Both the position numbers and the translations under genes were made by a program. Below are positions 40,966-45,212 of a stretch of 45,212 nucleotides of DNA, in pieces. The stretch comes from a virus. The DNA lies in the IMG/VR virus record IMGVR_UViG_3300035670_000395, positions 1 to 45,212 of that record, one strand, 5' to 3'. Each line of letters opens with the position of its first letter. Positions within the stretch are counted from its first letter, which is position 1. The notes beneath the pieces are model-generated. The model was not told the origin of the DNA, searched no databases, and worked only from the letters and a program-made list of their open reading frames with translations.

Positions 40966-41003
40966 GTACCGAAATTGGGTACGAACGTACCTAAAACGGG
41001 TAC
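40966..41003. promoter_or_regulatory. Tandem operator-like dyads with 21-bp period
   Basis: GTACC-N7-GGTAC occurs at 40966-40982 and again at 40987-41003. The two start points are 21 bases apart, two helical turns, so bound dimers would sit on the same face of the DNA. The sequence between them (GGTAC-GAAC-GTACC) is itself a dyad. The binding protein is unknown; the winged-helix-like and zinc finger proteins of the left arm are candidates only by proximity in function. Confidence 0.55.
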
Positions 41004-41061
41004 GGCCTCGAAAACCCATGCATGTCCGTCTGACATACCCCTCCCCCTAACCAGCGGTGAA

Positions 41062-41078
41062 GGGGGGCCACTTCGGAT
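41062..41078. repeat. 17-bp direct repeat, copy 2
   Basis: Second copy of the repeat at 40869-40885, identical over 17 bases. Confidence 0.7.
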
Positions 41079-41081
41079 TCG

Positions 41082-41135
41082 GTTTGTCGTAACGGCAAAC
41101 ACTCCTTCGCGCGCGCAGAGTCACACGATCTCTGC
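41082..41135. promoter_or_regulatory. Further dyads in the divergent control region
   Basis: GTTTGTCG-TAA-CGGCAAAC (41082-41100, one mismatch) and GCAGAG-N9-CTCTGC (41115-41135, perfect). With the other dyads they make 40911-41266 an almost continuous set of inverted repeats. No gene longer than a few codons with a ribosome binding site is seen here. Confidence 0.4.
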
Positions 41136-41199
41136 CTCACTGCGTCGCGAAATTCCTTGTCCCCCCTACCGGTGGTGTACCCCGTCGCGATGCCAGCAA

Positions 41200-41266
41200 G
41201 GTGCGCCGTTGGCGCACCGCGAATCGCCGGGGGTGCGTTGAGGGCTGGGCTGTCCAGCCCCCGCAC
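41200..41266 (+). ncRNA. Two-hairpin leader element, copy A
   Basis: Hairpin 1 is GGTGCGCC-GTT-GGCGCACC (41200-41218). GCGAATCGC follows at 41219-41227. Hairpin 2 has an outer stem GTGCG/CGCAC (41233-41237 with 41262-41266) and an inner stem GGGCTGG/CCAGCCC. An AGGAG ribosome binding site and the ATG of the 106-residue gene follow within 20 bases. The constant core GCCGTTGGC and GCGAATCGC recur in copies B and C with different but still pairing flanks. Confidence 0.6.
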
Positions 41267-41282
41267 ACTAGGAGTCGCCACC

Positions 41283-41603
41283 ATGGCCGACCGTATCACG
41301 AAGAAGCAACTCGAAGAACAAGTCGCAGCTCTGCAAGCCGAGCTTGCGACCCTCAAGGCGGCTGCGGCCCCTGCGCCCAGCACCCCCGAGACGAACGACG
41401 AGTTCGTCCCCACCGCCGAAGCTCCGTTCCGGCGCAACTACTTCTTCCACCTCGTTGGCTGCGCCGCTCGCGGCGAGCACACCGAGATCGGCCGTGCCAT
41501 GGCTGAAGTTCGAACCAAGTTCGACAACGCTGCCGCGGTGCGGCTGCACTCGAAGATCTACGCGTTCGCCAAGAAAGGCAGCGCGCAGAAACCGCAGTCG
41601 TAA
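41283..41603 (+). CDS. Hypothetical early-arm protein (106 aa)
   Basis: ATG 41283 follows AGGAG; a longer in-frame GTG start would run through the hairpin element and is rejected. Residues 1-35 form a coiled coil (ITKKQLEEQVAALQAELATL), followed by an Ala/Pro linker and a compact part (FRRNYFFHLVGCAARGEHTE, then IGRAMAEVRTKFDNAAAVRL). It is the first gene of the + strand arm, directly downstream of a regulatory-looking region. No family is recognised. Confidence 0.65.
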   Translation: MADRITKKQLEEQVAALQAELATLKAAAAPAPSTPETNDEFVPTAEAPFRRNYFFHLVGCAARGEHTEIGRAMAEVRTKFDNAAAVRLHSKIYAFAKKGSAQKPQS

Positions 41604-41612
41604 CACCAACCC

Positions 41613-41633
41613 GGGGGGCCAAGCCCCCCATTT
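41613..41633 (+). terminator. GC hairpin, weak terminator
   Basis: GGGGGGC-CAA-GCCCCCC followed by ATTTCC. The U-tract is short, so termination is likely partial; it also shields the space between two genes. Confidence 0.5.
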
Positions 41634-41658
41634 CCATCCCACTCCGAAAGGACGCTTC

Positions 41659-42000
41659 ATGAAAACCCAACACGCCGTCTCCCTCGCCCTGTCCATCGCA
41701 TCGGCGATTATTAACATCGCGCTCTCGATCATGATGCTGATCGCGGCCGTCGAAGTCTTCGGCTGGATGCTCACCGTCGGCCTCTGGCTCGTGAGCGCCG
41801 TGCTCGCCCTCGCTGCCGCTTGGCTCGCGTACGACGAGCGCGCGGGCGAACGGATCACCGTTCGCATCAAAGGCTCCGTCGAGGCGTTCAACGCGTTCCG
41901 CAAGAACATTGCGGGCAAATTCAAACGCGAACCCAAAATCATCGCCACCATGAGCGACGGCACCGTCGTCCGCGAAGGCGACTTCGTTCCCCAGATCTAA
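41659..42000 (+). CDS. Two-TM membrane protein (113 aa)
   Basis: ATG 41659 follows AAAGGA. Two hydrophobic segments, SIASAIINIALSIMMLIAAV and TVGLWLVSAVLALAAAWLAY (about residues 11-33 and 38-58), form a membrane hairpin; the last 55 residues are basic and cytoplasm-like (ITVRIKGSVEAFNAFRKNIA), ending in a small SH3-like strand motif (MSDGTVVREGDFVPQI). The role is unknown. Several small membrane proteins occur side by side in this arm. Confidence 0.6.
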   Translation: MKTQHAVSLALSIASAIINIALSIMMLIAAVEVFGWMLTVGLWLVSAVLALAAAWLAYDERAGERITVRIKGSVEAFNAFRKNIAGKFKREPKIIATMSDGTVVREGDFVPQI

Positions 42001-42015
42001 CCCTCGCAGTTCTAG

Positions 42016-42042
42016 GCAGGCCCGGTATATCGGGCCTGCTTT
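42016..42042 (+). terminator. Hairpin terminator
   Basis: GCAGGCCCG-GTATAT-CGGGCCTGC with TTTC after it. It lies 15 bases after the preceding stop. The U-tract is short. Confidence 0.55.
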
Positions 42043-42093
42043 CACTGCGGAGGCCCGGATCACACGGGACAACTCACACTAGGAGCAAACCGC

Positions 42094-42393
42094 ATGATCA
42101 TTGAATCAGGCGTCATCATCTTCTTGGGCTTCTGCTTCCTCTTCTGGAAGCTGCCCCGCAGCACCATCCTGTATGCGCTTGGCTGGCCACTCGTCCTTGA
42201 CGTGGCCGCGAGCGTTATCGCCTACATCCTGCATTGGGGCACATTCAGCGGAATCATGGCCGCTGCCGTTGCAGGCTTCATGGTCTCCGCCATGACCAGC
42301 GCCGCACGCTGGTCGGTGGGGTACATCGACAAAGGCAAGTACTACCCCGGGCACATCGCCGACTGGCGGCAAGCCCTAGTGAGGATCAAATGA
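42094..42393 (+). CDS. Multi-TM membrane protein (99 aa)
   Basis: ATG 42094 follows an AGGAG site within CACACTAGGAG, which is identical to the leader of the first gene of the arm. Three hydrophobic helices are visible: IESGVIIFLGFCFLFWKLP, LYALGWPLVLDVAASVIAYI and GIMAAAVAGFMVSAMTSAA. The C-terminal 30 residues are soluble (YIDKGKYYPGHIADWRQALV). No signature of a holin or transporter is evident. Its end overlaps the next gene. Confidence 0.6.
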   Translation: MIIESGVIIFLGFCFLFWKLPRSTILYALGWPLVLDVAASVIAYILHWGTFSGIMAAAVAGFMVSAMTSAARWSVGYIDKGKYYPGHIADWRQALVRIK

Positions 42394-42671
42394 TGAGCAG
42401 CCTAGCCACCACTCGCGAAATCGCGATCAGCATGATTCGCCTTGTGCTGGATCGGCAACCCCCGTACACGCCGAGCCAAGACATGCACGACCTCGCCCGT
42501 GAAGGCAAGATCGTCCTCGACCTCGGCAAAGAAACGCTCGACCCATTGGTCGACGCCATGTACGACTACCGCGCCTTCAGTTGGCGCATCAGCCGCGTCG
42601 TGCAATACGGCCCGGCCCACAACCCGAATGCGCGCGACATTCGTCGCAAACTCGCATCCCTCAACCGCTAG
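42390..42671 (+). CDS. Hypothetical helical protein (93 aa)
   Basis: ATG 42390 overlaps the preceding stop (ATGA) after GAGG; an immediately following ATG could also serve. The protein contains SQDMHDLAREGKIVLDLGKE and LVDAMYDYRAFSWRISRVVQ, with a basic C-terminus (ARDIRRKLASLNR). It is likely a small globular protein. No function is recognised. The final base of its stop is the first base of hairpin element B. Confidence 0.55.
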   Translation: MMSSLATTREIAISMIRLVLDRQPPYTPSQDMHDLAREGKIVLDLGKETLDPLVDAMYDYRAFSWRISRVVQYGPAHNPNARDIRRKLASLNR

Positions 42672-42731
42672 CCTGCCGTTGGCAGGCAGCGAATCGCCGT
42701 GAGTTGGGTGGGCTCGCCCGCCCGCTCACGG
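42671..42731 (+). ncRNA. Two-hairpin leader element, copy B
   Basis: Hairpin 1 is GCCTGCC-GTT-GGCAGGC (42671-42687), then GCGAATCGC (42689-42697). Hairpin 2 has an outer stem CCGTGAG/CTCACGG and an inner GGGTGGGC/GCCCGCCC stem with one G-U pair. It is followed by GCCAACCACAGGGAGG (42738-42753), also found before the gene at 1775, and the ATG at 42762. Confidence 0.6.
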
Positions 42732-42761
42732 TTTAAGGCCAACCACAGGGAGGCATGGGAC

Positions 42762-43208
42762 ATGAACCCATTCGCCACAGTCATCGTCATCGAAGCCGTG
42801 GAACACGGGACGCTGGCACTACTCGCATGGCAATGCGAAAGGACTCGCATGAAAACCAAAGACAAGGACGTACCCAGCTTGTACGAGCTAGCAGCAGACG
42901 CCATCACCACCATGAACCCCACCGACATGCGGCTGACACGGATACTCCGCGTCCTTCAAGGCCGCATCATCCAGAAGGAGAAGCTGAATGCCCGTAGCCA
43001 ATACACAACGCAACAAAGCACGGCGGATAGCAGCGCAAGCCGCATTCCAGCAACGCAAGAAACAGAAGCGCGTCTGGTCAGCCCGCAAGCTGACGTCAAC
43101 ACGTCGCCGTCGGCGCGCGGACGTGCTGCCAAAGGCGTTGACCGACCGGCGCGCAGCCGAAAGCGTCCGCAACGTGATCGGAGTCGCGATCTACAAAATC
43201 CTGCCTGA
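42762..43208 (+). CDS. Hypothetical protein overlapping the next gene in another frame
   Basis: ATG 42762 follows GGGAGG by eight bases; an internal ATG at 42849 (MKTKDKDVPSLYELAADAIT) has its own AAAGGA site. The first part is hydrophobic (FATVIVIEAVEHGTLALLAW), then a helical region ending in RILRVLQGRIIQKEKLN. From 42988 on the frame runs inside the next gene and its product (RSQYTTQQSTADSSASR and so on) looks like an out-of-frame by-product. Either the protein truly extends there or the gene is damaged at its 3' end. Function unknown. Confidence 0.45.
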   Translation: MNPFATVIVIEAVEHGTLALLAWQCERTRMKTKDKDVPSLYELAADAITTMNPTDMRLTRILRVLQGRIIQKEKLNARSQYTTQQSTADSSASRIPATQETEARLVSPQADVNTSPSARGRAAKGVDRPARSRKRPQRDRSRDLQNPA

Positions 43209-43401
43209 CTACGAAGAGCCGGACGACTTGCACGACAACTATCGCGAATTCGAACGCGATGTGCTGACGCCCAAGCTCGAAGCCAAAGGCTTCGAGATCG
43301 TGCGCTGGCAAGACGGCGAACGCGACAGTTTCGGCCCGCTCTCGCGCTATGCCACGGCGTATGCGCCCAGCGGCATCCGCTGCGACATCGTGTATGGCTA
43401 A
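42988..43401 (+). CDS. Basic hypothetical protein (137 aa)
   Basis: ATG 42988 is preceded by AAGGAG at ideal spacing. The N-terminal 45 residues are extremely basic (QRNKARRIAAQAAFQQRKKQ, then RKLTSTRRRRR), followed by a folded part: ESVRNVIGVAIYKILPDYEE, RDVLTPKLEAKGFEIVRWQD, RYATAYAPSGIRCDIVYG. The arrangement suggests a nucleic-acid-binding tail on a small domain, without a known family. It overlaps the next start by eight bases. Confidence 0.65.
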   Translation: MPVANTQRNKARRIAAQAAFQQRKKQKRVWSARKLTSTRRRRRADVLPKALTDRRAAESVRNVIGVAIYKILPDYEEPDDLHDNYREFERDVLTPKLEAKGFEIVRWQDGERDSFGPLSRYATAYAPSGIRCDIVYG

Positions 43402-43627
43402 CAACCATATCAAGCTATTCTTCCACTGCGCCCAATGCATGGAAGACAAGCCAGCCAACATAAGCCCGCGCGATTGGGCGCAGATCGAAGCGGGCTGGAC
43501 TGACCACGGGCTGCAAGTCTGGTGCAAACGGCACGAGACCAACATCCTGCACATCGACTTCGAAGGCCAGCAACATCCGGCCAACACCAACAGAGGCAGC
43601 GGCGACCTGCCGCGCATCGTCAACTAA
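43394..43627 (+). CDS. Conserved small phage protein with cysteine motifs (77 aa)
   Basis: ATG 43394 overlaps the preceding stop region. C-A-Q-C near residue 15, then PANISPRDWAQIEAGWTDHG and LQVWCKRHETNILHIDFEGQ, make a pattern I know from many phage genomes; the cysteines and histidines may bind zinc. Function is not established. The gene ends three bases before a strong terminator. Confidence 0.65.
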   Translation: MANNHIKLFFHCAQCMEDKPANISPRDWAQIEAGWTDHGLQVWCKRHETNILHIDFEGQQHPANTNRGSGDLPRIVN

Positions 43628-43630
43628 ACC

Positions 43631-43655
43631 AAGGGGGCCACGTGCCCCCTTTTTC
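43631..43655 (+). terminator. Rho-independent terminator
   Basis: GGGGGC-CACGT-GCCCCC followed by TTTTTC, with AA at the base pairing into the U-tract. This is the best-formed terminator of the + strand arm. Confidence 0.85.
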
Positions 43656-43672
43656 ATGTGAGAGCCACCGCC

Positions 43673-43978
43673 ATGTCCACACTACTACTGCAATTTCACG
43701 CCGACCGCACGCACGACATCGAACAAGTCAAGGTCATCGCCGCGCTGCAAGCCATGGCCCAGATGTACCTCGAAACAGTGCAGTACCTGCCAAGCAAATC
43801 GCCCGAAATCTCGCGGTCATACGACATCGTGCTCGACAACATCGCTCGCGATATGCGTCGCTTGATTCGCAATGCAATGGGTAACAGCACCGATAGTCAA
43901 ATCATCCACCAGATCGATGGCTACGAGTTGTGCCAACTAATCTATCTGCTGTCAGGAAGAAACGCGGAGTTCGAATGA
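43673..43978 (+). CDS. Hypothetical helical protein (101 aa)
   Basis: ATG 43673 lies 18 bases after the terminator U-tract with a weak GAGAG site. The protein is helical: HDIEQVKVIAALQAMAQMYL, SRSYDIVLDNIARDMRRLIR and a last helix GYELCQLIYLLSGRN. No known domain is visible. Its stop overlaps the next start (ATGA). Confidence 0.55.
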   Translation: MSTLLLQFHADRTHDIEQVKVIAALQAMAQMYLETVQYLPSKSPEISRSYDIVLDNIARDMRRLIRNAMGNSTDSQIIHQIDGYELCQLIYLLSGRNAEFE

Positions 43979-44148
43979 TCAACTACCTCATTCTCATTCT
44001 TCTCTTCATCAGGAGAAGCTACGCCATGTGGGCAATGCAATACGTGCCCATGATGATCAATGGCCAATTCAATTCCGACTGGGAACGACTCCATGAATGG
44101 GCCAACTGCGAACGCTGCAAGCGTTACCTTGAACATGGAGAGTATTGA
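43975..44148 (+). CDS. Small membrane protein with C-x-x-C (57 aa)
   Basis: ATG 43975 after GGAG overlaps the preceding stop. An N-terminal hydrophobic segment (INYLILILLFIRRSYAMWAM) anchors a short soluble part ending in ANCERCKRYLEHGEY, in which C-E-R-C could bind metal or form a disulfide. A second ATG after AGGAG (44026) could give a soluble form. Function unknown. Confidence 0.5.
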   Translation: MINYLILILLFIRRSYAMWAMQYVPMMINGQFNSDWERLHEWANCERCKRYLEHGEY

Positions 44149-44153
44149 CCCAT

Positions 44154-44209
44154 GCCGCCGTTGGCGGCTTGCGAATCGCGGCGGGTGAGGTAGGCACGGT
44201 GCCTATCTC
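44154..44209 (+). ncRNA. Two-hairpin leader element, copy C
   Basis: Hairpin 1 is GCCGCC-GTT-GGCGGC (44154-44168), then GCGAATCGC (44171-44179). Hairpin 2 is GAGGTAGGC-ACGGT-GCCTATCTC (44187-44209) with one G-U pair. AAGGGG and the ATG at 44227 follow. The pairing partners differ from copies A and B but the layout is the same. Confidence 0.6.
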
Positions 44210-44226
44210 TAGACAAGGGGAGCTAG

Positions 44227-44439
44227 ATGGCAATACGGATTCTTTCCGACGAAATGGGTTTCAACGACGATGGGGAACCTGAACCCATGGAACTCATTAC
44301 CCCTGAAGATCGATGTGCCTGCAAGGAGGAAATGACCCAGCGACTGCTGTTACTAGGACTGACACAACTCGAAATCAACCTGTTCTTCATCCACACGCAA
44401 ACCGTAAACCAAAAGGAAATCGACGATGACCACCCGTGA
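44227..44439 (+). CDS. Hypothetical acidic protein (70 aa)
   Basis: ATG 44227 follows AAGGGGAG. The protein is acidic with a C-A-C motif near residue 30 (TPEDRCACKEEMTQRLLLLG) and a helical centre (LTQLEINLFFIHTQTV). No family is recognised. The last 14 bases overlap the next gene. Confidence 0.55.
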   Translation: MAIRILSDEMGFNDDGEPEPMELITPEDRCACKEEMTQRLLLLGLTQLEINLFFIHTQTVNQKEIDDDHP

Positions 44440-45212
44440 ACCACGCACAATCCAAGTCCCTGCCGGAACGATCAGCGGCGACTACCCCGCGCCCACCACC
44501 ATGGCAGCGGCGGTGCAATCCGCTAGCAAAAACCAGCCGGAAAGCTTCAGCGAAGAGCCGGCTCCGACGATCCACGCCAACTTCTTCGACTTGCTGGACG
44601 AGCACATGCACACCGAGGAAGGCCAACTGCTGGCCACCAAGATGTGCAACCAGCTCACCGGCCAGATGGTCTTCCAACTCGACTTGCATGTGAAGAACAA
44701 CATGCAGGAAATCCCGGGCACCGACCTCGGTAGCACCACCCGCACGCCCGTCAAGGGTAGCGTGCCCACGCTCGACCAGCGCAACGAACGCGATGAGAAG
44801 CACCGCGGCGAGGAACAGCACGACCACGCGACCGAAGACATGGGGTTCACCCCCGCGCTGAAGCCGCTCGAAATTGCCCTCGCCTGCGAGGAAGCCCGGA
44901 CATACCTGTACGAAGGGGTCGAAAGCCAGAACGCTCACCTGCCCCGCCGTCAGGACATCCTGTACCGCGGCATCCCCGACCTCGCGCTCAAGTTCGTCAG
45001 CGCTGAGTCGGCCCTGCGCAACCGCATCGAGAACAACAAGCTCCCGAGCGCGGCCAAGCAGACGCAGATCAAGGAAAACGCGAAGCAGTTCAATGCGAGC
45101 GAGGAAGAAGCGCTGGCCAACGAACTGCGCAAGCGGCAACGGTTCGCAGGCGAAGCCCTCAACCGCATGGCCGACGTGCTCTCCGAGATCGATGGCATGA
45201 CCATCGCCCCCA
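44426..45212 (+). CDS. Hypothetical protein, cut by the window edge (262+ aa)
   Basis: ATG 44426 follows AAGGA and overlaps the end of the preceding gene; the frame remains open to the last base. The visible part starts TTREPRTIQVPAGTISGDYP, has a helical NFFDLLDEHMHTEEGQLLAT, an acidic linker rich in His and Glu (RDEKHRGEEQHDHATED), then helices PALKPLEIALACEEARTYLY and SAESALRNRIENNKLPSAAK. The regular charged helices suggest a DNA-associated or scaffolding-like early protein, but nothing identifies it. Confidence 0.65.
   Translation, partial: MTTREPRTIQVPAGTISGDYPAPTTMAAAVQSASKNQPESFSEEPAPTIHANFFDLLDEHMHTEEGQLLATKMCNQLTGQMVFQLDLHVKNNMQEIPGTDLGSTTRTPVKGSVPTLDQRNERDEKHRGEEQHDHATEDMGFTPALKPLEIALACEEARTYLYEGVESQNAHLPRRQDILYRGIPDLALKFVSAESALRNRIENNKLPSAAKQTQIKENAKQFNASEEEALANELRKRQRFAGEALNRMADVLSEIDGMTIAP

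Noticed and set aside
40823-41282. Protein-coding gene in the divergent control region
   Set aside because: Frames open there lack ribosome binding sites and run through inverted repeats; the in-frame extension upstream of 41283 is better explained as leader.

Overview
The window is a GC-rich slice of a tailed double-stranded DNA phage genome. It carries a P22-type portal, an N4 gp56-like major capsid protein, a two-subunit terminase, a lambda R-type endolysin and two very large internal virion-type proteins. I see no tail sheath, tail tube or recognisable tape measure, so a short-tailed (podovirus-like) virion infecting a Gram-negative bacterium is the best reading. No integrase, lysogeny repressor, CRISPR array or reverse transcriptase was found. 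Genus and host cannot be named from this slice.

Layout. Bases 1-3702 (+ strand) are the end of a leftward-entering arm of small overlapping genes: a DnaQ-like exonuclease (cut by the window edge), dNMP kinase, a PD-(D/E)XK-type nuclease, a DksA/TraR zinc finger protein, a winged-helix-like protein, a secreted protein, a tRNA-like element and a small basic protein. A hairpin terminator at 3712-3738 separates this arm from the convergent minus-strand block.

Bases 3773-40822 (- strand) form the virion and lysis block. In transcription order: terS, terL, three small genes including a ferritin/Dps-like-fold family protein, portal, scaffold-like protein, three small genes, then a promoter candidate and the major capsid protein with a decoration-like protein. 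Next come a head-tail adaptor and several small structural proteins, three related fibre or appendage proteins (one with about 44 copies of a 14-residue acidic repeat), a fibre-tail adaptor-like protein, the lysis genes and a free-standing HNH endonuclease. The block ends with a nozzle-like protein, several structural proteins, the 896- and 2039-residue ejection-type proteins and a GNAT acetyltransferase. Most genes overlap by 1-11 bases or abut, which implies translational coupling.

Bases 40823-41282 are a divergent control region rich in inverted repeats. From 41283 to the right edge, + strand genes encode small unknown proteins, several of them membrane proteins, separated by hairpins. Three copies of a conserved two-hairpin element (41200, 42671, 44154) sit in the leaders of this arm. 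Their stems differ in sequence but keep pairing around a constant core. I consider this the best candidate for an undescribed regulatory element in the window.

Several short genes (1395, 22160, 29655, 34077, 38366) and a partial gene at the right edge (44426) were found by reading overlaps and ribosome binding sites.
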